Shown here one piece after another: positions 29,401 through 36,002 of a stretch of DNA of 64,000 nucleotides. The notes under the pieces are model-generated. The model worked only from the letters and a program-made list of their open reading frames with translations, was not told where the DNA came from and searched no databases. Location of the stretch: positions 101,178 through 165,177 of the forward strand of contig JAGFBZ010000910.1 of assembly GCA_018398805.1 (NCBI GenBank). The letters are read 5' to 3'. Each line of letters begins with the position of its first letter. The first letter of the stretch is position 1. Made by a program: the position numbers and the translations under genes. This DNA is from Hirundichthys speculiger (Eukaryota > Chordata > Actinopteri > Beloniformes > Exocoetidae).

Positions 29401-32233
29401 GGCAGGGGTGTTGAAGTCCAGACCTGGAGGACCGGATGACTGGAGGACTGGACTTCAACACCCCTGGTCTCTGGCTCGCCAGTCAACGGGCCGTGACTGC
29501 TGACAGCGGGCCTGAACACCTGAGACAGGTTGACTTCATTCTCTGTGTGGAGTTTAAAGCCATCCTTCCGCCCGTTACACCTTTCTGCAATGCAAGTTCA
29601 CACAGCACCCAGGTGAGCCCGTCACACCTGTTCCCACCTGTTCACACCTGTTCCCACCTATTCACACCTGTTCTCACCTGTTCACACCTGTTCCCACCTG
29701 TTAACACCTGTTCCCACCTGTTAACACCTGTTCCCACCTGTTAACACCTGTTCCCACCTATTCCCCCTGTTAACCACCTGTTCCCACCTGTTAACACCTG
29801 TTCCCCCTGTTAACACCTGTTCCCACCTGTGAACACCTGTTCCCACCTATTCCCCCTGTTAACACCTGTTCCCACCTGTTAACACCTGTTCCCCCTGTTA
29901 ACACCTGTTCACACCTGTTAACACCTGTTCCCACCTGTTCCCCCTGTTAACACCTGTTCCCACCTATACACACCTGTTCCCACCTGTTAACACCTGTTCA
30001 CACCTGTTCCCACCTGTTAACACCTGTTCCCACCTGTTCCCCCTGTTAACACCTGTTCCCACCTATTAACACCTGTTTACACCTGTTTCCACATGTTAAC
30101 ACCTGTTCCCACCTGTTAACACATGTTCCCACCCGTTCACACCTGTTCACACCCGTTAACACCTGTTCCCACCTGTTCACTCCTGTTCTCACCTGTTCCC
30201 ACCTGTTAACTTCTGTTCCCACCTATTAACACCTGTTTGCCTAACTGGGGCCTAACTGGGGCCTAACTGGGGCCTAACTGGGGCCTAACTGGGACCTAAC
30301 TGGGACCTAACTGGGACCTAACTGGGGCCTAACTGGGGCCTAACTGGGGCCTAACTGGGACCTAACGGGGGCCTAACTGGGACCTAACTGGGACCTAACT
30401 AGGGGCCTAACTGGGGCCTAACTGGGGCCTAACTGGGGCCTAACTGGGGCCAAACGAGGACGTAACGATGCTTGCAGACACTGCTCAGGGAATCAAACCC
30501 TAACTAATAACCCTAACTAATAACCCTAACTAATAACCCTAATTAATAACCCTAACTAATAACCCTAACTAATAACCCTAACCTAACCCTAACCCTAAAC
30601 TAACCCCCTCTTCCACTTCACTGGGAAGGCTGGAGAATAAAAGGAGATCAGATGGCTGCGTGACTTTCAGGCTCACCTGAATGAGAATTAAATACGCTCG
30701 CAGGTCGTCTTTTGTCCGAGGCCTAAAAAAAAAAAAATAAAAAAATAAAACAAGAAAATCAGAAGATTGGTGAGAAAGGTCAAACAACACACAGAGTCAG
30801 ACTAAGTTCCAACGAACAGATTATTTCACTGCAGCAGGAAGCTTTAACGGTATGAAGGTAAAGGTAAACAGTCCCACCCTTTCCACTCCCTCAGCAGGCT
30901 GTTGATGATCCCTTTCAACACCGACTTCTGGATGTCCTGAGGCTGAAAACACAACCAAACACAGTCAGGGGCTGAAAGACGAGGACGTTTCTGAGCATCA
31001 GAGGATCCCAAAGAAGAGCGTAAATATTGTCTCTGTATCTAACGTCACCAGGAACTAAAGGTCACCTGAAACACTGAAGTTCTTTCTTGAATTAACTTAA
31101 CTGAAGAGACAAATTCTTGAGGATTTTATGTTTTTTTTAAAGAGACATATGATGACCTTTTCTTTTTTTACAAGTTGATTCAAATCCCTGAGGTCACAAT
31201 GGATCTAGCTAGGTGTCCCTCGCTGGACACCTGTCCTGCAGCTTTGAGTGTCACAATTAACTCAGTCGCCCTTGAAGCTGTTATTTCCCCCTAAAAGGTT
31301 TTTAACTCAAGACTGAGAGCTCACAACAGCTCAAACTATGCTACACAGCAAGTTTTATCCCCAAATCCTTCAACTTGATCCCACCATGCACTCGTGAGTT
31401 AAGGTGGCAGGTTTGAATCCTGAAGCAATGTAACAGTATTGGTTTGATGAATCCCAGGCTTCTCCGCTGGTCCATTCATCTCTGTTTCATCCAATCTTTT
31501 TGTTGGTTATGTGGGTGACCCAGTCGCCCCACTTAGAGACCAACCAGCCGACTGGCCTCGGCCCACAACTGCAATCAGCTCAGCTAGCCAGCTAGCCAGC
31601 TAGCCAGCTAGCCGGTACTCTAACGGCATCGTACGTTACCCTGAAGGTCACTGAAGCAGAGCCAACAGCTGCTGAACTTCTTGAGCGTTGGCGAGTTTGG
31701 TGTCTCTTACCGTGCAGAGCAGCGCGTCATAAACGGCGTTGACAAACTTGGCGTTGACTCCTGAGTCCTCTGTTGTGTTGAACAATCCATTTGCCTCTCG
31801 CTGGGAAAGGATGTGGAAAAAAAAGATGAAAAACCTTCCCACAAAGACGCAGCTGGTGAAATTCTTTTCTCCATCTTACCTTGAAGGCAGCGTTGATTTC
31901 TATGAAGGAGTCGAAGGTGGTCAGGTAAAACTCTCTGACCTCCCTCCAGTCACCTGATTGGACGGCACGTTCCACATCCTCCCTAGCAACACAAACGCAC
32001 ACGTCATATATCTGAAAGGATGAAAGCCCTGCTGTTGGTGCTAGCATGAGGTTGTCTGGACGCTCCAGATGGACCTAGAGGCTCAGAGACTCACTGGAAG
32101 TCCTTGGTGGTCTTGGTCCGAAGGGGGATGATGGGGTCCGAAGGGAACGGAGCTTTGACCTCTGGAGGCAGGGTGTCGATGGAGAGTCGTTGCTTCTGGC
32201 GAACGTCGCTGCAGATGGGAGGCAGCTCCCTCC
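2331..32233 (-). CDS. hectd2: hectd2, HECT-domain E3 ubiquitin ligase (partial, 16 exons)
   Basis: This gene belongs to the HECTD2 family of HECT-type E3 ligases, which take ubiquitin from an E2 onto a cysteine and pass it to a substrate; PIAS1 is a reported mammalian substrate. Sixteen exons on the minus strand splice in phase into about 525 codons with no stop: 32095-32233, 31880-31982, 31711-31800, 30878-30942, 30677-30722, 28980-29089, 25375-25523, 25158-25281, 24582-24678, 24402-24509, 18822-18954, 11018-11106, 6526-6590, 5935-6028, 3036-3110 and 2331-2418. All introns look GT-AG. The HECT N-lobe begins near exon 10; exon 11 carries the [12 protein letters not shown] signature. The last roughly 150 residues, including the active-site cysteine, lie left of the window. 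The N-terminal exon (about 85 residues in mammals) was not found. Most introns hold minisatellites. HECTD1 and UBE3 proteins fit much less well. Confidence 0.93.
2494..2900. repeat. Minisatellite, 11-bp unit (GGGCCGGTCCA)
   Basis: About 37 copies of a GC-rich unit lie in the 617-bp intron between visible exons 15 and 16. Because 11 is not a multiple of three, each frame reads a 33-bp superperiod; the open frames on both strands are a by-product of the repeat. Confidence 0.95.
3036..3110 (-). CDS. hectd2: hectd2 visible exon 15
   Basis: This exon is exactly 25 codons, reading [20 protein letters not shown]. The acceptor is CTCTGCAG and the donor GTGAGC. It lies between two minisatellites. Confidence 0.94.
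3183..5549. repeat. Minisatellite, 18-bp unit (CCTCAGGTGGAGAACCAG)
   Basis: About 130 copies with two main variants, GGAGAACCAG and GGAAGACCAG, fill most of the intron between visible exons 14 and 15. Each unit contains the E-box CAGGTG. Length changes of one to three bases repeatedly shift frame, so the long open frames are not genes. Confidence 0.96.
5550..5934. other. hectd2 intron with short telomere-like tract
   Basis: This is unique sequence apart from TTAGGG/TTGGGG-like repeats at about 5806-5852. No coding exon was seen. Confidence 0.6.
5935..6028 (-). CDS. hectd2: hectd2 visible exon 14
   Basis: This 94-bp exon reads [20 protein letters not shown] and ends DDLQQIMP. The acceptor is TTCTCCCAG and the donor GTAAGT. 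An 18-bp minisatellite of 2.4 kb separates it from the next exon. Confidence 0.92.
6135..6455. repeat. Minisatellite, 9-bp unit (GAGAACGAG)
   Basis: About 35 copies lie in the hectd2 intron between visible exons 13 and 14, with variants ACAATGAGG and AAACGAGG. The plus strand reads as an Asn/Glu repeat and the minus strand as Ser/Phe; neither looks like a real protein. Confidence 0.93.
6526..6590 (-). CDS. hectd2: hectd2 visible exon 13
   Basis: This 65-bp exon reads [20 protein letters not shown]. It is part of the E2-binding N-lobe of HECT domains, where LMGLAVYN is highly conserved. The acceptor is GTCATCAG and the donor GTGAGA. Confidence 0.93.
6591..7076. other. hectd2 intron, no feature recognised
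   Basis: Ordinary non-repetitive sequence; nothing supported. Confidence 0.5.
7077..7214 (+). pseudogene. RTE-like LINE relic, left part of 3' region
   Basis: The translated remnant ([19 protein letters not shown], then a degraded RW-rich stretch) resembles the C-terminal end of RTE-type reverse transcriptase polyproteins, where an arginine-rich stretch precedes the stop. It is interrupted after GATGATGAGG by another element and resumes at 8108. Confidence 0.6.
7215..8107 (+). mobile_element. Non-LTR retroelement 3' portion with ATTGA tail, inserted in an RTE relic
   Basis: This is a widespread fish repeat, recognised from its pyrimidine-rich segment, a stretch around AAGTGGAGTTTTTTCTTGCC, the conserved GGGGTCATG...GGGTCTCTGTAAAG segment and a terminal (AATTG)n tail at about 8089-8108. 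It splits an RTE-like LINE; GAGG on both sides (7211-7214 and 8108-8111) could be a short target duplication. No coding frame survives. The family name (L2- or Rex-like) is uncertain. A short CCTCTCTCTGTCCTC repeat at 7751-7830 is internal to it. Confidence 0.7.
8108..8270 (+). pseudogene. RTE-like LINE relic, right part
   Basis: This continues the relic at 7077-7214 directly: TTGGAACTG follows GAGG, and the text after it (GGTCTGGAGGAAGACCAGAG, then TTTATGGATGTAG) resembles the RGRPKRRFMDV region near the end of RTE proteins. Indels and stops make it non-functional. Confidence 0.6.
8474..8709. repeat. Telomere-like TTAGGG array with 65-71-bp higher-order unit
   Basis: GGTTAGGG/GGGTTAGAG hexamer-like repeats are organised in three larger copies, marked by TATTGAG at 8526, 8591 and 8662. 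The two spacings differ by one hexamer (65 and 71). It lies in a hectd2 intron. Confidence 0.85.
8757..9060. repeat. Minisatellite, 32/26-bp unit (CACACCAGCACCAGGAGAACCTGGAGGAAAC...)
   Basis: About 10 copies alternate between a 32-bp form and a 26-bp form lacking AGGAGA. It directly follows a short CCCTAA tract at 8740-8757. Confidence 0.92.
9061..9974. other. hectd2 intron, mostly unique
   Basis: Short CA/TG runs near 9560 and 9620 only. No exon or transposon recognised. Confidence 0.5.
9975..10581. repeat. Minisatellite, 44-bp unit
   Basis: About 14 highly similar copies begin GGAGCTGAGGAACTGGACCG and continue through TAATGTTCTTCATCAAGACC. Divergence is low, mostly CGCGG/CGCAG, suggesting recent expansion. 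It ends eight bases before a perfect hairpin. Confidence 0.94.
10589..10646. repeat. Perfect 25-bp inverted repeat, 8-nt loop
   Basis: The left arm 10589-10613 begins GACCCGGCTGACCAGAG; the right arm 10622-10646 is its exact reverse complement; the spacer is GGACCTCT. It is long and GC-rich enough to form a stable RNA hairpin or DNA cruciform. It lies in a hectd2 intron beside the 44-bp array. Confidence 0.95.
10647..11017. other. hectd2 intron, no feature recognised
   Basis: Unique sequence between the hairpin and visible exon 12; nothing supported. Confidence 0.5.
11018..11106 (-). CDS. hectd2: hectd2 visible exon 12
   Basis: This 89-bp exon reads [20 protein letters not shown] and ends SEFQLVGT. 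The donor is GTATCC, chosen over an earlier GT (GTGGGG) because it preserves VGTLMG across the splice, as in the family. The acceptor is TTTTACAG. Confidence 0.9.
11107..11904. other. hectd2 intron, no feature recognised
   Basis: Unique sequence; no exon or transposon supported. Confidence 0.5.
11905..11990. repeat. Short tandem array, ~18-bp unit (GACTCCTTAAACCCGGT)
   Basis: About five degenerate copies lie immediately before the next minisatellite, with which they share no obvious unit. Confidence 0.8.
12001..13138. repeat. Minisatellite, 18-bp unit (GCCTTAGTTGGTCCTGGA)
   Basis: About 63 copies with almost no length variation, so long open frames run on both strands: Val-Gly-Pro-Gly-Ala-Leu on plus, Ala-Pro-Gly-Pro-Thr-Lys on minus. 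Variation is confined to a few sites (A/G, T/A, C/A). It is intronic in hectd2 and not a collagen gene. Confidence 0.95.
13139..13430. other. hectd2 intron, AT-rich
   Basis: A T-run at about 13212-13227 and AT-rich unique sequence; no gene seen. Confidence 0.4.
13431..14872 (+). mobile_element. Retroposon-like fish repeat with small membrane-protein ORF and TGATTC tail
   Basis: The right end is a simple (CTGATT)n tail after ATAATAAAT at 14847-14872, the hallmark of reverse-transcribed elements. Upstream is a segment I recognise as a recurrent fish repeat (TTTCACTGTGTTGGGACG near the tail) and a broken small ORF. No reverse transcriptase is present, so the element would need proteins from another. 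The left boundary is approximate. It lies in a hectd2 intron. Confidence 0.55.
13682..14139 (+). pseudogene. Small membrane-protein ORF of a repeat element, frameshifted
   Basis: The first segment starts at 13682 ([16 protein letters not shown]) and contains a strong hydrophobic helix, [20 protein letters not shown], probably a membrane segment. Its frame stops at 13993. One base out of register, a second open segment ([19 protein letters not shown] onward) runs to a stop at 14137-14139 and looks like a charged coiled coil ending HAQLREN. One indel near 13933-13955 would explain the break; the intact protein would be about 150 residues. Such ORFs recur in fish repeats; their function is unknown to me. 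Confidence 0.6.
14873..15760. other. GC-rich intronic stretch, possible unknown repeat
   Basis: GC-rich sequence with short CCCTAAC-like pieces (15235-15275) and purine/pyrimidine runs. It looks repeat-derived, but no termini or coding domain could be identified. Confidence 0.35.
15761..16649. other. hectd2 intron, mostly unique
   Basis: Contains a three-copy GC-rich repeat at about 16133-16190 (CCCACGTCCCCTGG, ~20 bp). Nothing else recognised. Confidence 0.5.
16650..17190. repeat. Degenerate telomere-like CCCTAA array
   Basis: About 540 bp of CCCTAA/CCCCTAA repeats, heavily degraded to CCCGAA in the left half and cleaner on the right. It lies in a hectd2 intron, so it is interstitial. Confidence 0.9.
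17322..17420. repeat. Minisatellite, 19-bp unit (TGGGTGGGAGTCTGGCAGG)
   Basis: About five copies, G-rich on the plus strand, shortly after the telomere-like tract. Confidence 0.88.
17421..18821. other. hectd2 intron, no feature recognised
   Basis: Unique sequence leading to visible exon 11; no exon or transposon supported. Confidence 0.5.
18822..18954 (-). CDS. hectd2: hectd2 visible exon 11, HECT N-lobe core
   Basis: This 133-bp exon contains [18 protein letters not shown], the most recognisable HECT N-lobe motif, and ends RQIFHTDYG across the splice. The acceptor is ACATGTAG and the donor GTGAGA. Confidence 0.95.
18955..19659. other. hectd2 intron with short CATGGACAGGTCT repeats
   Basis: Contains three copies of an ACAGGTCTCATGG-like unit at 19240-19290 and a tRNA B-box-like sequence on the minus strand near 19215. 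No complete SINE could be supported. Confidence 0.4.
19660..20195. repeat. Minisatellite, 15-bp unit (CACGTGACCGCCAGA)
   Basis: About 36 copies. Variation is concentrated at the dinucleotides around CACGTG/TACGTG/TACGTA/CACATG, so many units contain the palindromic E-box CACGTG followed by AC. It lies in a hectd2 intron. Long open frames on both strands are repeat artefacts. Confidence 0.95.
20196..22520. other. hectd2 intron, no feature recognised
   Basis: About 2.3 kb of low-copy-looking sequence with no gene, terminal repeats or tandem array that I could identify. Short telomere-like pieces follow at about 22509-22563. Confidence 0.45.
22521..22946. other. hectd2 intron, possible DNA-transposon fragment
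   Basis: Around 22765-22905, alternating GATATCC/GGATACTCGAGTATCC palindromic words resemble the ends of hAT-like elements, but no complete element or target duplication was found. Confidence 0.3.
22947..24358. repeat. Minisatellite, 27-bp unit (CAGGTGTGCTACCCAGCTGCAGACCGC)
   Basis: About 52 copies. Each unit carries two E-boxes, CAGGTG and CAGCTG, the latter overlapping CTGCAG. The array ends 43 bp from visible exon 10 of hectd2. On the minus strand it is open in the same frame as that exon (repeat peptide LQLGSTPGG). Confidence 0.96.
24402..24509 (-). CDS. hectd2: hectd2 visible exon 10, start of HECT N-lobe
   Basis: This exon is exactly 36 codons in phase 0, reading [19 protein letters not shown] and ending SDSLDE. 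The donor is GTCAGT, weaker than the usual GTGAGT. The reading frame stays open through the donor and across the whole 27-bp minisatellite that follows, so unspliced RNA would encode a very long repetitive extension. Confidence 0.93.
24582..24678 (-). CDS. hectd2: hectd2 visible exon 9
   Basis: This 97-bp exon reads [20 protein letters not shown] and ends EQQMISQAR. The acceptor is CTCCCTCAG and the donor GTGAGA. The intron to the next exon is 72 bp, typical of compact fish introns. Confidence 0.93.
24679..25157. other. hectd2 intron, no feature recognised
   Basis: Unique sequence of 479 bp between exons 8 and 9; nothing supported. Confidence 0.5.
25158..25281 (-). CDS. hectd2: hectd2 visible exon 8
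   Basis: This 124-bp exon reads [20 protein letters not shown] and ends WQSYGNSN. The acceptor is CTCGTCAG; the donor AACAG|GTCAGA is less canonical but fits the frame. The intron before it is only 93 bp. Confidence 0.92.
25375..25523 (-). CDS. hectd2: hectd2 visible exon 7
   Basis: This 149-bp exon reads [19 protein letters not shown] and ends [17 protein letters not shown]. The acceptor is TCTGTCAG and the donor GTGAGT. A split A|AT codon gives the asparagine that starts the next segment. Confidence 0.92.
25524..25978. other. hectd2 intron, no feature recognised
   Basis: Unique AT-rich sequence before the next array. Confidence 0.5.
25979..26550. repeat. Minisatellite, 51-bp unit
   Basis: About 11 nearly identical copies (AACCAGGTTGTAGGAATCTC, then CAACAGGTGAGTCAGTGTC, then AGTGATCCCTAC). 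Units alternate GTGAGTCA and GTGGGTCA. Low divergence suggests recent growth. It lies in a hectd2 intron. Confidence 0.95.
26737..27103. repeat. Microsatellite (CCAT)n with CTGT variants
   Basis: About 370 bp of CCAT repeats broken by CTGT and TTCC units. The open frames rich in His, Pro, Ser and Ile are artefacts. Confidence 0.95.
27221..27292. repeat. Microsatellite (CCAT)n, second block
   Basis: A shorter CCAT block ending in TATATATATA, separated from the first by about 118 bp. Confidence 0.9.
27293..28408. other. hectd2 intron, no feature recognised
   Basis: Low-copy-looking sequence. No terminal repeats or coding exon could be supported. Confidence 0.45.
28409..28922. repeat. Minisatellite, 12-bp unit (GTTGGATGTAAT)
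   Basis: About 43 copies with variants GTTGGACATAAT and GTTGGATGCAAC. It lies in the intron just downstream of visible exon 6. The 12-bp unit keeps all frames open, giving several spurious reading frames. Confidence 0.95.
28980..29089 (-). CDS. hectd2: hectd2 visible exon 6
   Basis: This 110-bp exon reads [20 protein letters not shown] and ends HHFLVHWLK. The donor is GTAAAT. A 12-bp minisatellite begins about 58 bp past the donor in the following intron. Confidence 0.92.
29090..29610. other. hectd2 intron with short inverted repeat
   Basis: Unique sequence apart from a perfect inverted repeat at 29403-29466. Confidence 0.5.
29403..29466. repeat. Perfect 19-bp inverted repeat, 26-nt spacer
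   Basis: The arms are 29403-29421 (CAGGGGTGTTGAAGTCCAG) and its exact complement at 29448-29466. The end CAGGGGTGT resembles hAT-type termini, so this may be a minimal fold-back remnant, but no target duplication is evident. Confidence 0.85.
29611..30235. repeat. Minisatellite, 10/20-bp unit (CACCTGTTCCCACCTGTTAA)
   Basis: About 60 ten-base units based on CACCTGTTNN, each with the E-box CACCTG. It lies in the hectd2 intron between visible exons 5 and 6. Confidence 0.94.
30236..30455. repeat. Minisatellite, 11-bp unit (GGGGCCTAACT)
   Basis: About 20 copies, directly abutting the previous array with no unique spacer. Confidence 0.94.
30497..30600. repeat. Short tandem array, 13-bp unit (CCCTAACTAATAA) ending in CCCTAA
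   Basis: About six copies merging into plain CCCTAA repeats, 77 bp from visible exon 5. It looks like a telomere-type motif with an inserted CTAATAA. Confidence 0.9.
30677..30722 (-). CDS. hectd2: hectd2 visible exon 5
   Basis: This 46-bp microexon-like exon reads [15 protein letters not shown]. The acceptor follows a run of Ts; the donor is GTGAGC. It sits beside a telomere-like C-rich repeat that ends about 75 bp downstream in the intron. Confidence 0.91.
30878..30942 (-). CDS. hectd2: hectd2 visible exon 4
   Basis: This 65-bp exon reads [20 protein letters not shown]. The acceptor is TTTTCAG; the donor GTGGGA is slightly weak. The split GG|G codon joins to the next exon to give KGPRTK, as in the family. 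Confidence 0.92.
30943..31710. other. hectd2 intron, mostly unique
   Basis: A four-copy 8-bp repeat (CTAGCCAG) lies at 31579-31614. Nothing else recognised. Confidence 0.5.
31711..31800 (-). CDS. hectd2: hectd2 visible exon 3
   Basis: This exon is exactly 30 codons, phase 0 on both sides. It reads [19 protein letters not shown] and ends YDALLCT. The acceptor is TTTCCCAG and the donor GTAAGA. Confidence 0.92.
31880..31982 (-). CDS. hectd2: hectd2 visible exon 2
   Basis: This 103-bp exon reads [15 protein letters not shown] and ends [12 protein letters not shown]. The acceptor is TTGCTAG and the donor GTAAGA. It keeps the frame with both neighbours and matches the conserved helical N-terminal region of HECTD2. 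Confidence 0.9.
32095..32233 (-). CDS. hectd2: hectd2 visible exon 1 of 16
   Basis: This is the most 5' exon found, 139 bp. It reads [14 protein letters not shown], then a proline-rich linker ending KTTKDF, matching the segment before the helical part of HECTD2. The acceptor is CCACCAG and the donor GTGAGT; the split CA|G codon joins exactly to the next exon. It opens in the middle of a codon, so an upstream coding exon must exist. Confidence 0.88.
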
Positions 32234-32920
32234 CTGGTGGCACAGACAACCAATCAGAGTCCAGCTCCACAGTTTCCACAGAAACTGCAGTCGCCTTCTA
32301 GAAAGTAGCTTCAGAAGATGGAAGCAGGACCAAAAATATTCTTGGAGCTTTTTAAGAAGACCATCAAAGGTTTTCAGGATTTAAAAAATCAATATGGTCT
32401 AGAGCAGCCATTCCCAAACTTCAGAATAACAAGGCCCAGTTTGAAATGTGAAAAATCTCTGCGACCCAAAGCTTTCAGCACCACTTTGATCAACCTACAA
32501 GACAAAAAGCTACGTTCCAATATTAATGTATTAATGTACGTGGTCGACAGATAAGGTGACACTGGTCACTGGTCATGTTAAGTTAAGATGACAGTAGAAT
32601 AACACTCAGTTGGTTTGTTTTATTATTCCTAAATAATTTTTAATTCATGCAATAAATATTTTACAGTAATTTACAGTACATTTGAAGTGTTATACTTGGG
32701 AAAAGCGACTCAGTCACAAGTCAGGGAGAAAATATTAATTTTGAATAATGTTGGTGTCAGCAGGAAGTGGCTGAATAAAGATGCACCAAAGGTTGACGGT
32801 TGGACTGAAGTCACGTTGAGCATTTATAGACTGGAGAAGCAAACTACTGGGAAAACTGGGTCAATTTAGTTCCCACTGAGAAAAGATTTAGTGTGGTAAT
32901 AAACACTGGATACTGTAGAT
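32234..32920. other. Stretch upstream of the first visible hectd2 exon
   Basis: No upstream hectd2 exon could be identified here. Sequence is unique and AT-rich from 32560. Confidence 0.45.
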
Positions 32921-33737
32921 CAGGGATTCTCAAAGTGTGGTGCGCGCACCCCCAGGGGTGCGCAAGCTGCCTCTAGGGGGTGCGCGAGATGAAAAATGTA
33001 ATGGCGGTCTGATAATTTTTTTTGTTTTCACACAATAAAGATGTGTAAATAAACATTTCCTTTGTAAAATTTTAAATCAAAAACTGTAATTTTAATGAAT
33101 AAATAAATGCAGGCTATTCAAAATGCACATCATCTTAAAGTGAAGCGTAGAAGAAGAAGTTATATTCTTCTACCACTGCATTTGCACCTAGCTTGTGGCC
33201 TCTACTTTATTCATTCCCGCAAATCTGCTCAATTGGCTGAAATCAGGGAAAATATCTTTATTGGAACTTTATTGGAATAGAATTAAATTACTGGCGTTCA
33301 AATTTTATTTCCATAACCTGTGTTATGATGACGGGTTGTGTTAGTTCCACGGTCATTTAAACTTGCTGCAATTTTTGTTCAATGTTCAAAGTATTCTAAC
33401 ATTTTCCTCAACTTATCTGCTTTCTGCCACTGAGTCTGAGCATGTCATCCATCCTCTTTGCTCTTAAAAGTGGAAGCCTGCGCATAACTTTGTTTCATTA
33501 TATTGGAACTGTGTTACAGTGTTTCAGTTTAATTTAAATGCGAGAGCGCATTGTTGTGATTGTGATTATTATGTTATATGTGTGTTCTGGTCATTTTAGC
33601 ATGAATAAACATGGCGACTTTAATATGGCTATAATAAAGCTTGTTGTGTTTTTTTTAAGGGGTGGGGGATCGGGGGTGCGTCAACCCGGTTGAGACATAG
33701 AAGGGGGTGCGCGGCTAAAAAAGTTTGGGAACCGCTG
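32921..33737. mobile_element. hAT-type non-autonomous element
   Basis: The left end CAGGGATTCTCAAAGT and the right end (reverse complement CAGCGGTTCCCAAACTTT) are imperfect terminal inverted repeats of hAT type. An 8-bp target duplication flanks it, CTGTAGAT at 32913-32920 and GTGTAGAT at 33738-33745, with one mismatch. It has GGGGGTGCGC-rich subterminal regions and no transposase. Confidence 0.8.
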
Positions 33738-34798
33738 GTGTAGATCATTCATTCCTTTGGTCATGTTTAACATGTTAACTTTGTTTGTTATTCGCTCCAA
33801 CGAGGGGGAGGGCACATGTGGAAAACTGTGGAGATAAGGAACGGAGTGAATGGGGGAGGGAGGTGGGGTGTTTATTGACCCTGCTGCAATGTTACATGGG
33901 ACTCTTTACTTCCCACTGATGGAGTTTGTTAAATGTCCTGTTTCAGTTGAAAACTGTGCAAGTAAATGTACTAATGGATCAGTGACATGTGGATTCAATA
34001 AAAAAAAGAAGAAGAAACTGCAGTCGCTTTTAAAACTGGGGGTCGTAAAATGTTGGAAACCTTCCAATCAACAGGAATAGAATGGAAATGTGCAAAAATA
34101 CAGGTTCATCTATAACATAAAGATTCAAAGGAACATTCTGGAGCTAAAACAAGTTCACCTGTGTGATTAAATAAGGACCAAAACTGTTTGGTTAGACTAG
34201 CATGTGTAGCATGTGTTTGTAACCATAGAAACACGTGATTCCCCTGCGTTAGCATGTGTAGCATGTGTTTGTAACCATAGAAACATGTGATTCCCCTGCG
34301 TTACACGCGTACGTTAAACAAGGCGTCCCGTTGTTTCCTGGTTGCGTCAAACCGACGTCATGATCCTGTTTCTGCTCGGAAACTGTTGAACTGGTTTAAA
34401 AACGTACGTTCTCAGAGATGCTATGCTAAGCTAGCGTATGCTATCAAAGTTACAACTTTAGTCTTCAATTGTGTTTTTCTTGTTAAACAACGGATTTCAT
34501 GATATCACTGCTTTCTGTTGGAGGAAAAAGTCAATTTTTGTTGGAATTTTGTTGAAATTGAACTTTTATCTGAAAAAAAATGTTCTTTTAAAACCAAAAA
34601 TTTCAAAAAATATTTTGACTTTTGATTTGTAAAATAAATAAATAATAAAGGTATTATTTTTATTTGGTTAAAAAACAATAAAAAAGTGAATTTGAATAAA
34701 TTTTTAACTTGTGCATATTTTTTGTAAAAATGACAAATGTTGTGAAACCGCGACTTCCTGATTTTAAAACTTTCAGTCAACAACAGTCTCGCTGTGTT
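33738..34798. other. AT-rich intergenic stretch with a 52-bp duplication
   Basis: Two copies of a 52-bp unit (AGCATGTGTAGCATGTG, later TTCCCCTGCGTT) lie at about 34199-34302. No gene recognised. Confidence 0.5.
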
Positions 34799-35064
34799 AG
34801 GGGGTCTGGGTCTGGGTCTGGGTCTGGGTCCGGGTCAGGTTCAGGTTCAGGTTCAGGTTCAGGGTCTGGGTCAGGTTCAGGATCTGGGTCAGGTTCTGGG
34901 TCTGGGTCTGGGTCTGGGGTCAGGGTTAGGGTTGGAGTCTGGGGTTAGGGTTAGAGTCTGGGTCAGGTTCAGGTTCAGGTTCAGGTTCAGGGTCTGGGTC
35001 AGGTTCAGGATCTGGGTCAGGTTCAGGTTCAGGGTCTGGGTCAGGGTCGGGGTCAGGACCTGGA
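34799..35064. repeat. Hexamer array (GGGTCT / GGTTCA)
   Basis: About 44 hexamers; a 60-70-bp block of GGTCTG and GGTTCA hexamers appears twice with a short TTAGGG-like piece in between. G-rich on the plus strand. Confidence 0.92.
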
Positions 35065-35312
35065 CCCCTCACATCCAGAAAAACACACCTTCATCTGTCC
35101 TCCCACAACTTCCACTCATCCATCCTTTTCTCTTTGTTACTGGCCCACTATTGTTCCTGTCTCCACGGTAACAACGGCTACAAGCCAGCCTTACCAGGTG
35201 CATTGTGGGTGCTCTTTGTACGAGCTTGGACAGATGGTGTGAGCTGCACATAAAAAGAAGGAGCGTGGGGGCAGATAAATGGAACCGCGAACAGGTGCAA
35301 GTCACACGATTA

Positions 35313-35416
35313 TCAGCCGGGCCGGGCCGGGCCGGGCCGAGTCGAGCTGAGCCTGAGCCGGGCCGGGCGGGCCGAGCCGGGCCGAGCCGGGCCGAGCGGG
35401 GCCGAGCCGGGCCAAG
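35313..35416. repeat. GC-rich tandem array (GGGCCGAGCC, 5-10-bp unit)
   Basis: About 100 bp of GGGCC/GAGCC pentamers, very GC-rich, in the gene-free interval. Confidence 0.9.
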
Positions 35417-35750
35417 CCGTTCGGATGCAGACGTGGGCGTCTGAGGAAAACACATGCTCAGAAAATGACTTGAGAATGATCAGATCCTGCTGTACGAGCG
35501 GGAAAAGCTCGGCTCGGTTCTGCAGCAGCAACAGTTATTGATCAACGCTGTTTGACAGTTTCCAGTCAGTTCCACGCTGATGATGATTGATGATGGAAAT
35601 GTCACCATGTCAACTGTTAGAGGATCATCTTCTGGAGGACATGAATGTCTCACAGAAGACTCCACCTGACGTTCTGATTGGTCGAGGATCACCTATGACG
35701 CTGTTCTGAAGCCTCTTCATCCTGATCAAGCACCACAATAGACTCATTTT
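35417..35750. other. Intergenic stretch, no feature recognised
   Basis: Unique sequence; nothing supported. Confidence 0.45.
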
Positions 35751-36002
35751 AATTCAATTCAATTCAATTCAGTTTTATTTGTTACAATGTCAATTATCTC
35801 CTGGAGCTTTACAGAGACCCAGATTATGGACCCCCGAGCAAATATCATTAACTAAAATTATGATATTGAATCCTAAACAAAGATAATGGCAGGAAAAAAA
35901 AAACTCCCACAGAGGGAGAATAAAAACCTTTCAGACAAACAGTGACCAAAAAAAAACTCCACTTTAAGAGAAAGAAACCTGGACCAGGACCTGGATCACA
36001 TG
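35751..36002 (-). mobile_element. Retroelement 3' tail fragment, ATTGA type, minus strand
   Basis: This is the same family as the element at 7215-8107, in opposite orientation. It begins with the (AATTC)n tail and shares the GACCCCCGAGCAAATATCA and AAAACTCCACTTTAAG segments. Its inner end runs straight into the 18-bp minisatellite at 36003. Confidence 0.75.
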
